In this document: positions 1 to 10,859 of the stretch, one piece after another
Position numbering within the stretch: position 1 is the first letter of the stretch
How the letters are laid out: each line of letters begins with the position of its first letter
Assembly (NCBI GenBank): GCA_963931865.1
Contig: OZ007509.1
Span: 8,202,027-8,266,026 of the forward strand
DNA: 64,000 bases
From: Axinella damicornis
Taxonomy: Eukaryota > Porifera > Demospongiae > Axinellida > Axinellidae
Reading direction: 5' to 3'
The notes under the pieces: generated by a model
The model's database searches: none
Told to the model about the DNA's origin: nothing
The model's input: the letters and a program-made list of their open reading frames with translations, nothing else
Program-made: the position numbers and the translations under genes

Positions 1-228
1 GGAGCCCAGACACGGCCATGCTGTTTGCACCCTCCGGGTGCACCCCATGTCTCTGCAAACAGTTCCTACCTGAAGGTCACATTGGGCATGTATGTAGCAG
101 ATTTTAATTGTCACAGAGGAACTGTATATAATGACTACACAACAACCAAAAACTCCAATGAGGATGAAACTCCGCCTACACAGTAGGGTGGTATGGTACA
201 CCCTTTGAACAGAGTGCTAAGTATGTAT

Positions 229-282
229 TAGCCTCGTTCCCAGGCCGTTTCTCCCTCCCAAAACGGCCTGGGAACGAGGCTA
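229..282. mobile_element. Foldback MITE, TAGCCTCG family, 9-bp target duplication
   Basis: A 54-bp near-perfect palindrome begins TAGCCTCGTTCCCAGGC and ends with its complement. The flanks (220-228 and 283-291) match at 7 of 9 positions, an aged 9-bp target duplication. It lies just beyond the third oxidase exon, in the intron. It belongs to the family described at 34491-35055. Confidence 0.75.
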
Positions 283-371
283 TGTACGTATAGGTAATGC
301 ATCTATACACAAACACAGTAGTGGATAAGCCAATGAGAGGGCTGAAAACCACATTTGACGACTGTACTCAC

Positions 372-3300
372 CTCTGTGATAAGATTCACGGGGATGCTCA
401 GCATTTCCACAGTAGTCTTGAGCGTCTTCAGTGCTTCAACACAGTGCACTATGTCCACAGCCATCTCGGCCTGGTTATTGTTTGGGAAGTATAGACGGGG
501 ACCAAAGACACCGTAGCTGACGTCGACTCGGTTGTAAGCAGGGAAGATGCCACCGTAGTTGAAGGCGAGTCTCATGATGGAGGGAGTGAGGGAAGGGATC
601 CAGGAAGCCACCCAGAGGAACGGCTCCAGCAGTCTCATCTGTGGTGTAATTATCAAGGAGACAATGGGTGTGAAACTTGGAACATAAGGTGTAAGAGGAA
701 AGTTTAAAAACCAGCATTGGGTGCTTTAGTGCACATGGATTGTGCACAGTCAAAGATAAGCTCCCTAAGTAGAAAAAACTGATAGCTGCTGCACAGCCGT
801 GTACAACTAGCTACAGGAATCTAGTTGTACACCATTTGATGGCCAAATATCAGGATTAAATCTTACACTGGGTGTGTGAAAATCCATAAAGCTCTTCATT
901 AGAATGGCCTAAGACTGCATGAAGGGAGGGGAAAATCCATAAAGCTCTTCATTAAGATTGAAGGGAGGGGATCAGGGGAGTTTGCATCAATTAGTGAAAC
1001 TCATACCTTGATATCCCAGACTGACATTGTTAATGATGTCCGGACATACTCCTTGGTTCGGTTCACCAGAAATGTGGCACATGAGCCACTGAACAGCTCC
1101 ATCCACACCTTGGAGTATTCACTGCTGTGTACGACCTCCTCCAAGTTCTCGAGGCAGTAGTGAAGAGGGTGGGGTACCAGTGTCTCTTCCAGGTGGTAGG
1201 CCTCCTCGCACTGGAGGGTCACCTCTGTTATGACACCCAGCATACCCACAGCAACCTGCGCTGCCTTGAATACCTCTACGTTGTCGACCGAACTGACAGA
1301 CAAGAGCTGTGGGGAAGGTAGGAGACAGTGCCTTCAAAATGGATGAGGTCAGTCAATGCCATAAAGCCCACTCATAAGAGATGTGGGCACTCAGTTATTT
1401 ATCAGAGAACGCGGTAGCGTTCTCTATTTAGGGATGGCCAAGGAAATTTCGATTTTACCATACTGATGCACCAGCAGGAAAACGGCCAACAAAGATACAA
1501 CCCCTCAAACCAAGCATGCAGATAGAGTGCCTAGCAGTTCACAAAAACACTCACAAACGTACCTTAGAGTAAGCGGGAGTCAATGAACAAGTCGCGGAGA
1601 AAAGTCCGATTTCGTCATCTTCATTCTTTCTTCTTTCTTTCTCATAACAAAACTAGGATAGCTTACCAACTAAACCACTTTTTGAGCTAATTTACGTACA
1701 GGACAACACCGCTATCGCCGTAGTACTCGCCATGACCACTTTTGTCTGCAAACTGGCAAGACCAGCAGTTATAGCTAGCTACGACCTGATGGCACTCTAG
1801 CATTTTGAGGCAATGACGTCACGCGTCAACAGTCAATAGTCAATAGTCGAGGAATTTCAACCAACCTGTTCTTGTCGAGATCTATCGTGACTCTGCCATC
1901 ATGGAGGCGTGGCTTTTTTTTCATGACGTACAGTGCAGAACGTCTGACCAGAACTGTGAGGCTAGAGTTTTGAACGTATTTGGAGCCATTGCAAGCACAT
2001 GACCTACATGACTGCCATCGAGCTCTCTAATTTGATGAAGGGTGAGCCCCACCCCCATGTCCGCCCCGCAAAGACAACACTAAACATAATTTCATCACAA
2101 CAAAATACATAGAATAGCTAATATAAACAAAATGAAGCATCAAAGCCTGCTCAGTGCCCAGTGTAAGGTCCACGTCCATCAAGAGAGACCGTTGCAGCTT
2201 TGCTTTGTTGACATGGCCCGTAGACTCAGGCTCTAGCCTAGGCTAACATGGCAACACAACATCTTAGAATCTGACATCAGGGCATACATCCAGTACCCCC
2301 GTACCCTTACGGTGACATTGCACGTACCATGACTAAGAAGTTACACATTTCATGCACTTGAAAAAGTGCACAAACTAGAGGCAAAAAATTTTCTCTGAAA
2401 AATTAAAAAGGATTTAGTGACGAGAAAGCTAAGAAACAAGGAGAAATGCCATTAACCAGGCTCAGTCCCATCCCGTCCCTAAATTCTACATTTTATAATG
2501 GGATGGGACTGAGCCTGGTTAATGGCATTTCTCCTTGTTTCTTAGCTTTTTCGAGAGGTGGAATAATTCCGAATGTGACAGGCCATCACTAAATCCTTTT
2601 TAATTTTTCAGAGAAAATTTTTTGCCTCTAGCAGACACAAAGGTTATATATACCTGTGGGCCTGACCTCCACTGCCTTCACATGGTGACCTACCATATTT
2701 CCACGATCAAACGCCGCGGCTACTATTTACTTCAGCACTGCGGCTACTATTTGAGGGCGGCCACTAATCAAAGGCAAACTCAGCATAAACAAGGAAGTGA
2801 GGAAACAGATTGGAGCACCGTGTATGCATGAGAAGTTTGTTTCAGCCCTGGGCCATGCGGTACCATCATAATCATCCCGACAAAACGCCGAAGCCATTAC
2901 TGTCCCAAAGGTTTTGCTGGTCACACATCGCTCCCCCCCTTCTCTTAAACAGCTCTCAGGGAATATGACCAACAATCTGTTCTCCTCGTCATGCTCACAG
3001 CGAAACAGTCACGGTCCTCGAGGGCTAGACAAAATGCTTCGATCGATCGCCGACCATTTGAATACTAGCCCCGGCTACTAAAGCGTTTATTTCATTCAGC
3101 CCTTCTAGAAGTGTGGCTATTATTCGAGGGTAGCCACTAATCAAGTGTGACGTCTGATCGCGGAAATACGGTATGTGTACACATATGTTGGCAGTCAAGA
3201 GTGAAGTGAAGGGATATGGAACCTCCGTTTTGGACAGAGTGAGAAAAATACATGATTATGAAATCCAGCTGGGGTTTCATCAACATTTTGTGAATTACGT

Positions 3301-3817
3301 CCCATCACTCTCTTGAGGCTGGGTTTAATTTATCTTTCAGTGGTAAGCCTTTCGTCAATGTTAATGAGCACTGTAAGAATCTGTATATCAATTTTGGACA
3401 CTGCAGGTATATAGTCAGAAGCTAGAGGCGAGAGTGGCCTGGGAATATCATTGAAGACATCTATTCTACACAGCTGTAATACTGAGAGCTTAAATTGAGA
3501 GTGGGCTGACCCAGCAATATGAAGAGTACACCACCAAACAGTACAGATATGATTACGGAGGTGTACAATGCCTGGGAACAAGGCTATGATTATGGCCTGA
3601 AGATGTACATCAATGAACGACCTTTGGGGACCATTGCGATTTGTTGTGGCACTTTGTGGTCTTGTCTCATTGAACCTGTGGTTAGAAACACTTTTAATAT
3701 ACACCCACACCCTCTACTGGATTAAACGGTATCATACCTCTCCTTTCCCAGAAACCAGTTCCAGTTTCGTGACAAAGGTGGCCAGGTTCCCGTGCTTCAG
3801 TCCAGTGCCGTGAGTGC
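372..3817 (-). CDS. L-gulonolactone / D-arabinono-lactone oxidase-like flavoenzyme, partial (3 exons)
   Basis: Three minus-strand exons join in phase: 3738-3817, 1007-1306 and 372-638. The first encodes THGTGLKHGNLATFV, the hallmark of the aldonolactone oxidase branch of FAD-linked oxidases (GULO/ALO type), and ends at donor GTATGA. The second begins after CCCCACAG, carries AAQVAVGMLGVITEVTLQCE and ends at GTATGA. The third encodes a stretch including FGPRLYFPNNNQAEMA and ends at donor GTGAGT. By family knowledge these enzymes oxidise an aldono-1,4-lactone in ascorbate (or analogue) synthesis with covalently or tightly bound FAD, usually in ER or mitochondrial membranes. The C-terminal exon(s), expected to hold the HWAK-type motif, would lie left of base 1. 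The N-terminal FAD-binding exons were not found between 3.8 and 9.5 kb, an interval full of transposons, so the gene may have a long intron or be truncated. GULO versus ALO cannot be decided from this part. Confidence 0.8.
1400..2365. other. No gene recognised; oxidase intron
   Basis: This part of the intron between the oxidase exons shows no exon with matching phase and no tRNA. It is AT-balanced unique-looking sequence with a short direct repeat (tcaatag) near 1830-1850. Confidence 0.4.
2371..2636. mobile_element. Long foldback (MITE-like) element
   Basis: The left arm starts CTAGAGGCAAAAAATTTTC and continues to about 2470. The right arm repeats it as a reverse complement from about 2497 to 2636. 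The right arm has about 36 extra bases near 2545-2590, so the palindrome is asymmetric. Arms are over 95% identical by eye, suggesting a recent origin. No transposase is encoded. Confidence 0.75.
2693..3171. mobile_element. TA-flanked MITE (Tc1/mariner-like target)
   Basis: Inverted ends CCATATTTCCACGATCAAACG-like and CCGTATTTCCGCGATCAGACG-like face each other and are flanked by TA on both sides (2691-2692, 3172-3173). Inside, the module 'cggctactatt' recurs near each end. There is no coding capacity. Superfamily placement rests only on the TA target. Confidence 0.7.
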
Positions 3818-4295
3818 CTTTAATGGTCACAATAGAATAAATGTACATGGTATGCAGAATCCTTGTGTAAGTACAACTTGCATACAGCATATATAGCACG
3901 TCACTATTATTTGTGTGTACTAAGAATTTTGCTACACTTGGCCTATAGCTGTGAGTCATGGCAGGGATGAAATGAACGGCCAGTGTTGTGAACATTGTAG
4001 CTAGTTACCAGTTAACCACGAAAATTTTTTGGTTTTGGGCGTCTCTAATCACTGAACTGGATTCTTCACTGGAACGTGGGACTGGAATGTGGTACTGATG
4101 TAATCTCCTAAACTAAACGAGGCATTTTAAAGCAGTTTAGCCAGTTCCAGTCCAACATTCCAGTTGATTACTTATTCACTCTGCTTCTTCGCTAAACTGT
4201 TTTCCATTGAGGCCACGTGCATTTGCTGGAAAGGTATATACCTTTGTCAAGCTTTCAATTGAGGTTTAATCAGAAAGGTTTGCCTGCTTAGCTGT

Positions 4296-4545
4296 GGTTG
4301 TAGACAATCTGCATCATCCTCTCAAGTTCTCTAATGCAATTAGTCTCTGAACCCCTTCTTCTGATCACACAACTGTGGTTGTAGACAATCTGGACCATCA
4401 TCCTCTCAAGTTCCCTAATGCAATTAGTCTCTGAACCCCTTCTTCTGATCACACAACTAAACTGTGGTTGTAGACAATCTGGACCTCAAGTTCCCTAATG
4501 CAATTAGTCTCTGAACCCCTTCTTCTGATCACACAACTTACAGCT
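4296..4545 (+). repeat. Three-copy tandem repeat of about 90 bp
   Basis: The segment starting GTGGTTGTAGACAATCTG and ending CTTCTGATCACACAACT occurs three times in a row. The copies differ by small deletions (the third lacks 'atcatcct'). No open frame spans them. Confidence 0.85.
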
Positions 4546-4554
4546 GTTTACATG

Positions 4555-4716
4555 CAACGCGCAAACCACTTAAACTGGCTTCAAAGTGGTTTCAAACCAC
4601 ATGCCGGATGTGGTTTACGTAAACTGGTTTGCAAATCGATTTAGTGCGTTTACACTGCAAAGCGGTTTATCACAAAGCGGTTTGGGAACCGGTTTAGGTA
4701 CCTAGTGTAAACGGGC
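4555..4716. repeat. AAACCGGTTT-rich repeat
   Basis: Repeated half-sites of AAACC/GGTTT (accacttaaactggc, gtggtttacgtaaac, aaagcggttt, aaccggttt) are bounded by inverted 'gtttacat'/'gtgtaaac' ends. This resembles the subterminal region of a nonautonomous DNA transposon. Confidence 0.45.
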
Positions 4717-4794
4717 TTCTGAACCCCTTCTTCTAACCACCGTCTCCAGCTTGTCTGCAACCAGGGTAACCACTCTGGTTGCAGACAAGCTGGA

Positions 4795-4932
4795 ACGCGG
4801 GTCACTACGAGATTTTATAAACCCGAGTGGGCGGGGCGAGAATGATGCAATAGCAACCGAGGTGAAGCCTAGGTTGCTATTGCGTCATTCTCGTCCCGAC
4901 CACGAGGGTTTTTAAAATCGAGTAGGACTCGC
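4795..4932. mobile_element. Foldback element
   Basis: The left arm 'gcgggtcactacgagatttt...gcaatagcaacc' is mirrored by 'ggttgctattgcgtcattctcg...gactcg' with several mismatches. The spacer is about 16 bp. It is non-coding. Confidence 0.65.
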
Positions 4933-4934
4933 AT

Positions 4935-5690
4935 TGGGCACTAACCGGCTTAGACCAAGAGCGGCAACGAACAAGGCTAGTTGGAGAGACAGAGATGTGA
5001 CACCCTCCCCCCCCCCGAGTATTTGGGGAAGTTTGCCACCCGAGCGGCTTTGCCTGCCTCAATTCAAGTTCGTCCGAGGTCATGGTAGGCGATCACTTCG
5101 AGGGTCCATTTGCGGCTCCATATTCGCATAAAGTGTTTGTGCAAGCGTCCCAATTGTTGGACAAAAGTAGGGAAGAATTGGACGAGAATGTTGAAGGACC
5201 AGCTTGCTACATCTATGGCTATACCTTGAAAGTAGCGACGAATTAGCCGATATCGCAGCAGTACGAGCAGACAGTTGATGAAGGACCGACGCGACTTGCA
5301 ACTGAGTGCCGAATTGCTGCCCTTGTCACTGTGAACAGGCAGAATGTTATCAATGGTGGTGGAGTGAAAATGGACAGAGTGGCAACATGGCCACAGTCAG
5401 TGGTTTTCAAGGAGCATCACACTTGACTGTGAATTAACTTCAACTTACATGTAGCTTTGCTAGTCAGTGCTAATGCTTTCTGTGCACTCGTTGTGCTGTA
5501 CACTTTTCTGTACACTCTGTTGTGCTGTACACTTTGTAACTGCATACCTTATTTGCTTTGTGATTTGTTTAATAACGGTTTCCATGCTCATTAGAGCACT
5601 AGGTGTCTAAGTGACAACTTAGTAACCTGCCAACTTAGACACCTGCGGGCGGGGAATTATGGCATAAAGTTACCTCATCACATCAAACGG
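4935..5690. other. No gene recognised
   Basis: Several short open frames on both strands overlap here, but none has recognisable domains, consistent splice signals or low-complexity bias typical of a real exon. A repeated 'tgtgctgtacacttt' occurs twice at 5490-5535. Confidence 0.35.
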
Positions 5691-5698
5691 AATTATTC

Positions 5699-5739
5699 CA
5701 GGGGCGGATCCAGAGGGGGGGGGCTACAGGGGGCTGTAG

Positions 5740-5779
<40 letters not shown>
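5699..5779 (+). repeat. CAGGGGCGGATCC transposon end followed by a 40-base poly(C) tract
   Basis: CAGGGGCGGATCCAG begins at 5699. Its inverted counterpart ends at 8877. The bases next to the two ends (aattattc and tattcata) are not an 8-bp duplication, so the ends may come from two insertions. A pure C run spans 5740-5779. Confidence 0.5.
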
Positions 5780-5839
5780 TTTCCAGTTCCGACCACACCC
5801 CTTATTTACACGAGTACCCGACTTACAGTGGAAGGTCGT

Positions 5840-6164
5840 GCATATCTTTACGTAAAATAGTAAAAAATCCCACGTGTAGTACGTGGGACGATTTTACGTG
5901 CCCAATCCCACGGGTAGTACGTGGGACGATTTTACGTCAACAACTCCACGTACAGTACGTGGGACGATTTTACGTAAGCCCAAATGACGTAAAATCCCCT
6001 GGCAGTGTAAGTTGGGATAGTATTATCTTATGTGGCAGGATTTTACGTCGACTGAAGTGACGTAAAATCTTCCCTCGTAAGGATGCATGGATCGACGGAC
6101 GCAAGATACGGAATATGCATGAGTGATATAAGTGGGAGGAGCTGGGTAACAACTGCAATTGGAG
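5840..6164 (+). repeat. Hairpin-module array, left arm of a large palindromic repeat
   Basis: Small hairpins of the form TCCCACGT-n-ACGTGGGA are separated by the spacer CGATTTTACGT and occur three times (5866-5970). They are followed by a unique-looking tail that includes GGATCGACGGACGCAAG. The whole arm recurs inverted at 7478-7619 plus 7995-8180, so the region from 5.84 to 8.18 kb is a giant interrupted palindrome, probably one nonautonomous element. Confidence 0.7.
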
Positions 6165-6440
6165 GGCGGGGCTAGGCTAGCTGTACAGCTAGAGGGTGAG
6201 AGGAGCTGGCTGCAATTGGTGGGCGGGGCTAGGCTAGCTGCATAAGTAGGGAGTGGGAGGAGCTGGATGAAACTGCAATTGGAGGCGAGTTGTACAACTG
6301 GGGGTGGGGCTAGGCTGAGGGCGGGGCTAGGCTAGCTGCACAGGTAGGGGTACGGGTGGGCTGTACAGCTAGGGGGTGGGGCTAGGCTTGTGAGAGGGGC
6401 TGCACAGTTGGGGGCGGGTAGTTTTTGGTCATAATTGGGT
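6165..6440 (+). repeat. Degenerate tandem repeat, GGCGGGGCTAGGCTAGCTG units
   Basis: About six imperfect units containing GGGGCTAGGCTAGCTG alternate with 'gtgggaggagctgg' and 'aactgcaattgga'. This is internal minisatellite-like sequence of the palindromic element. No coding frame is present. Confidence 0.65.
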
Positions 6441-6765
6441 AGAAGTCGTATTATTTAGTTTAGTTTTAGTTTTAATTACTAAATCTCAAAAGGGTTAGTA
6501 AAGGCTCTTTTAGTTTTAATAACCACTTTTGGGGTGATTCCACCGTATGACTAGACGTTATAATAATAATTTGTTCACACCAGAAGAGATCACACCAGGA
6601 TCCGGATGCCCAATACGGACCACCTGATAAGAAATGCGCGCAGCTTTCAAGGCACCAGTGAGTCAGTGCTTAAAGATCTAACAAGCACTAGTAAGGGTAA
6701 AGCGCTCTCAGATGTAGGAAAAGGAAAATGGACGATATACAACCAACCACCACCCAAGTGTTTAC

Positions 6766-7071
6766 ATGTGTTCACACACAAGTAAACAGCAGTGCATCAC
6801 CCCAGATATGGGAAAAAATATCGAAATGGAGTTTGAAAACGAGAATGGTACCGCAAATACTTGGTGGGCAGGCATGGTGACCCAGTACAATCCAACAAAT
6901 GATCAGTATGCGGCCTTTTTCCCAAGTGACCATACTTCAAGGCAGATGATAAAGACTATTGCATTGTTTCCTAGAACACTTATACTTATGCACTATACAA
7001 CAGCAGCAACTCTACACAATGGTGAGTTCCTACCCATTGATATACAAGCCACTTATCTATTTTTCAGGTGA
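6766..7071 (+). other. Unplaced 101-aa open frame inside the palindromic element
   Basis: The frame contains MGKNIEMEFENENGTANTWW, which resembles the short Tudor/PWWP-like segments found in some transposon-encoded proteins (a weak impression). There is no upstream exon and no conserved catalytic motif. It may be a transposase remnant of the surrounding element or chance. Confidence 0.2.
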
Positions 7072-7477
7072 AAACTCATACTGTCTGTTCAAGGCAGACT
7101 ATCACTTCACCTGACATCTTTTGTAATGCGGCGACATTCATCAACTTATTAAACATTTATAACCTTATCTATCCATTTCTGTGACGGAACACGGAATATC
7201 AGTTATGCAGGAGTACATCATGAAATTCACATGTACAAAGTGGTTATTGGTCCGGCAGGAAGTAGGGCAATCAAGTTAGGTAAGGGCCAGGGCCAGTGCT
7301 GAATGCACACGCATGCCCATTACGTATACAGTATGTAGCTACTTCCTGCAGGACCAACGTCCTCTTAATTTACTGCACAAATGGCCACATATAGCTACGT
7401 GTATGGCCGTGGATCTACTTAATGAGATTCATGGTTGACCTATCCTCCGCGCCCAGCCCATCACGTCTAGCCCCGCC

Positions 7478-7619
7478 CTCCAATTGCAGTTTTACCCAGC
7501 TCCTCCCACTTAATATTACTCATGCATATTCCGTATCTTGCGTCCGTCGATCCATGCATCTTACGAGGGAAGATTTTACGTCACTTCAATCGACGTAAAA
7601 TCCTGCCACGTAAGATATA
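7478..7619 (-). repeat. Right arm of the palindromic element, first part
   Basis: This segment is the reverse complement of about 6030-6164, including CGTCCGTCGATCCATGC. It ends in GCCACGTAAGATATA (7605-7619), which is repeated at 7995-8009 and so marks the target duplication of the insertion between them. Confidence 0.75.
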
Positions 7620-7994
7620 GACGGCCAAAAGTGTAATAAAAATATAGGCGTTTTACAAACCAATGTAAATGTGATAAAAATGAATGATAAAAGTGGTCCA
7701 TAATTATAGTTTAGTTCAGTGGGTTGGGATATGACCTTCTGAGAGGGCCACATCCAGGGGGGTGTCATATTCTGGTCTCGTTGGGCGGTGGTAGGAGGAT
7801 CGTGCTCCTCTGAGGCACATTACTGAAGATCTGACCAATGAAAAGCTCAGCAGGCATCTGATCCATGCAATGGTTTTGTTGTAGTCCTGCTGTTGTTTTT
7901 CAGATATCAGTGAGGCCAGTCTCTTGAAGGTGGTTGTTGCAGCCGGTGCCATGCCTCCAGACGCGGAGAAAACTAATGGAGTGAAAGAGCCGTG
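7620..7994 (-). mobile_element. LINE-like 3' fragment inserted with a 15-bp target duplication
   Basis: The 375-bp insert interrupts the palindromic arm and is bounded by the 15-bp duplication GCCACGTAAGATATA. On the minus strand it carries an open frame (7952-7716) with FKRLASLISEKQQQ and IRCLLSFSLVRSSVMCLRG, a pattern I associate with C-terminal ends of invertebrate retroelement or transposon proteins. An AT-rich tail follows the stop. A duplication this long fits target-primed reverse transcription better than a cut-and-paste transposon. The family is not identified. Confidence 0.5.
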
Positions 7995-8180
7995 GCCACG
8001 TAAGATATACTATCCCAACTTACACTGGGGGATTTTACGTCATTTGGGCTTACGTAAAATCGTCCCACGTACTGTACGTGGAGTTGTTGACGTAAAATCG
8101 TCCCACGTACTACCCGTGGGATTGGGCACGTAAAATCGTCCCACGTACTACACGTGGGATTTTTTGCTTTTTTACGTAAA
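7995..8180 (-). repeat. Right arm of the palindromic element, second part (hairpin modules)
   Basis: Reverse complement of 5850-6035, with the same TCCCACGT/ACGTGGGA hairpins and ATTTTACGT spacers. It is continuous with 7478-7619 once the 375-bp insert and one duplication copy are removed. Confidence 0.75.
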
Positions 8181-8619
8181 GCTCTACGCGACGCAGTGGA
8201 ATCAGCAACAAAGAAGTTGAAAGGAAGCTCAGTGCTGGACTTTTTCCAACGGAAACAGCTTGTGACAGTAAGAATGAATCAGATACAGAGTCAACTCGTG
8301 CTGGGGACGAAAACGGTTCTCAGTTCAGACCACGTGCACGGCGAATCTTCGTCGGACTTGACTCATTAATTGTGACTAGTCACATTTACCTTTTCACGTC
8401 GAGGATAAGACGTTCACGGATGACACGGGAACCAGAAGGCAGCGAGTGCAGTGCAAAAGCTCGAAGGCGCTACAAGAGCCAATCTAGATGGCTGAAAAAT
8501 GACGGTGAAATAAATTTCCGCGCTTCGCGCGGAGTCTCTCTCCAGCATCGATCCTGGAACTCGTGTTGCTACTCGTACATCTGGAACTTGCAGTGCAAAG
8601 CACGAAAGTGCCACGAGAG

Positions 8620-8718
8620 TAGCCTCGTTCCCAGTCCCACGCCCAGCTTTTCGTCGCTGCTTACTTTAACGTACTAAGCAGCGACGAAAAGCTGGGCGTG
8701 GGACTGGGAACGAGGCTA
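8620..8718. mobile_element. Foldback MITE, TAGCCTCG family, perfect 9-bp duplication
   Basis: TAGCCTCGTTCCCAGTCCC opens the element and its exact complement closes it. The arms are about 43 bp around a short loop. Flanks are CCACGAGAG at 8611-8619 and 8719-8727, identical in all 9 positions, which directly shows transposition. The loop contains 'agcagcgacgaaaagctggg', also seen near 32265. Confidence 0.9.
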
Positions 8719-8739
8719 CCACGAGAGCCCATATCCTGA

Positions 8740-8877
8740 CAACTGAAAAATGAAGGCGAAAAATTTTTCCGCGCTTCGAGCGGACTGATCCGCGCTACAC
8801 GCCTCTTTGCGCTGCCTTCGGCAGCGTTCAATTGTGCTATTAGCCCCTCCCTTTCATAAAACCTGCATCCGCCCCTG
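8740..8877 (-). repeat. CAGGGGCGGAT transposon terminus with GC-rich subterminal hairpins
   Basis: Reading the minus strand from 8877: CAGGGGCGGATGCAGG, then GCTAATAGCACAATTG, then GCTGCCGAAGGCAGCG and a CGCGGA-rich segment. The same order of subterminal blocks recurs at 13560-13713 and, more degraded, at 18243-18400. This defines a dispersed family, probably hAT-like given the CAGGGG start. Confidence 0.6.
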
Positions 8878-8879
8878 TA

Positions 8880-9560
8880 TTCATACATTATTCAACAGAC
8901 TAGGCACTGGTAGGCCGTCACAAACAGTCAGCGGTTGAGCTGGCATGCTTTGCATGCGAACAGCATCCTCCTTGAAATGACGAAGGCGAAAGAGCGTGGG
9001 TCATATGTCTGATCCCAGGCCTAGGAAGAAGGTAAAAGTGTGCAGCAAGGCCAGGAAGAAGACAGAAAAGCCTAGGAAGCCCAGGATGAAGGCCAAGGTG
9101 AAGAGGCTGACAAATAAGGACATGGATTTGGGAATTTTAACAAATTGGCGTCTAACTTGCCTAGAAGCCCACTACGGAGATTGTCCGAGGTGTTTAGTAC
9201 CTTTCTACCTATTTTTTAAGCTATACAGAGTGATGCATGATGAGTCAAGGTGCACGGTGAAGCTATATACATAGTGTGAGAATGTTCAGAGCATGGCATG
9301 TCTACATTTTGATAAAACTAAGTTGAACACTCCTTCCCATCACAAGCTCCTGATAAAATCTGTATCCATTGGGAACTGAGTAGGCTAGTGTAAAGGGGTT
9401 TGCACTCACAGGGAGTAGCAAATCACTCCTGATCAAGTGGGCTGTGTACAAACAGCTGGTTCAATTATTGAATTATGCACACTTGAGAAGTTGAGTGATT
9501 TGTCAAGTCCTTCAAGTGGATGCTAAAGGGGTTTACATTTTGCAAAGGGCACACTCCAGT
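8880..9560. other. No gene recognised
   Basis: A lysine-rich open frame (8996-9274, plus) includes ARKKTEKPRKPRMKAK but has no recognised domain and no splice support. It probably reflects a short purine-rich repeat (aggaagaag). Confidence 0.3.
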
Positions 9561-9565
9561 GAACC

Positions 9566-10805
9566 TTACGTTCGATATTCCTCTGTTCTGAGGTAGTCCC
9601 AGAGTATCTTGAGGGTGGAGGCCTGTAGTTTCTCATCCAGTGTGTGGATGAGAGGGTTGTCTTGAACCTTGAAGGAGTTTACATTTGTCCCCAAGCATGT
9701 TCAGACGTGCTGCGTGTGTGTGTGTGCATGTGCATGTGTGTGTGTGTGGGGTACCTGTGAAAGCCGGAACGCGGAACGCGGAACGGAAGTAAAATGCGGG
9801 CCGCGTACGCGCAGGGCGTCTTTATTCACTGGACTGGACTCACCCAAAAATCTGTAAGATTCCTTTTTCAGTGTAGGACAGAAGCTAAGCATACTTATTT
9901 ATTCACTAAAGTTGCTTGCATAGCCTGCTTTCGGGTCTTCCCTCGAGTCGGTAGAGGTCAAAGGTCACGTGCATATTTTAATGAGCTTCAATGAAAAGAT
10001 TAGAAGGGCATTTATTTACCGCAGACATCGAACTCCAGCTTTTGCTGAAGCATAGAAAACAGAAAATAATATTCCTCTATCATCCACGACTGACTGAAGC
10101 GCATTTTGCTGGAGCTCATTAAATATGCATGTGACCTAATTATAATCTAGCTATGCAGGAACAGAGCCTGAAAACTGGAGGCAGGGGGGCTGTACACGTA
10201 GCAAGACCGCTTTGTTCTCGTTCATACTTCAACCGATTCTCACACTTCGCTCACCGTCTTGACCGTCCAGGTCTCTTGTTTATCGCCGCGATCACTTAAA
10301 TTGTCTGATCGGCATAGTTTTAATCACGCGCACATTTCAAACGCCCACTTACCGATTTCGCCATTGACTGCAATACTTAACGTAGCTGCAATAGAGCAAC
10401 CGGATGTGACGTCATACATTCCGTGAATACTTTCGCTTGCGTGCAACTGGCTTATTAGCTGATATTCCAATAACCGATGACAGTGGTACAGTTGATTTAA
10501 TATCACTCAAACAGTGCATGTACGAAAACTTTTCCCCCAATAGAGTCCTACCAGCTTTGTCAAAACTTTAATTGTTCTCTGGCAAAAATTACCCACGCTC
10601 TGGTACTACCCATGCTCTGGTACGTTTAAGTGTTTGTGTGTGATCACGCTTGAGGGTGCATTGGTGCGTGAGGTAGGAGGAATTGCTTGATATTATCAGC
10701 ACAGGTTTCATGCCACTTACAACTTCCAGGTGGACAAACTTCTCAATTTGTGGTGGGAATGCAGTCAGATCATTGTCTCCCATGTATACAGCACCCTCAG
10801 GCAAC
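9566..10805 (-). CDS. Leucine-rich-repeat protein, C-terminal two exons
   Basis: Exon 10721-10805 follows acceptor CTCACTACAG and ends at the consensus donor GTAAGT. It encodes GAVYMGDNDLTAFPPQIEKF, a canonical LRR with the pattern L-x-x-N/D-x-L-T-x-F-P. Exon 9566-9667 follows CCTTCAAG and encodes VQDNPLIHTLDEKL then LKILWDYLRTEEYRT and a stop. The exons join in phase 0 across the consensus L-x-V-x-x-N-P-L. The terminal LWDYLRTEEY resembles the cap that follows the last repeat in cytoplasmic LRR proteins. Upstream LRR exons were not found between 10.8 and 14 kb, so either the gene is truncated or an intron filled with transposons separates them. The exact LRRC family is not assignable. Confidence 0.65.
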
Positions 10806-10859
10806 CTGTAGTGAGAGTAGCCTCCATGTAAGTACATGATTGAAGGGATCAGGACCATA

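Noticed and set aside
9701..9892. Poly-His/Thr/Ala frame
   Set aside because: Derived from a GT-rich stretch (9712-9750).
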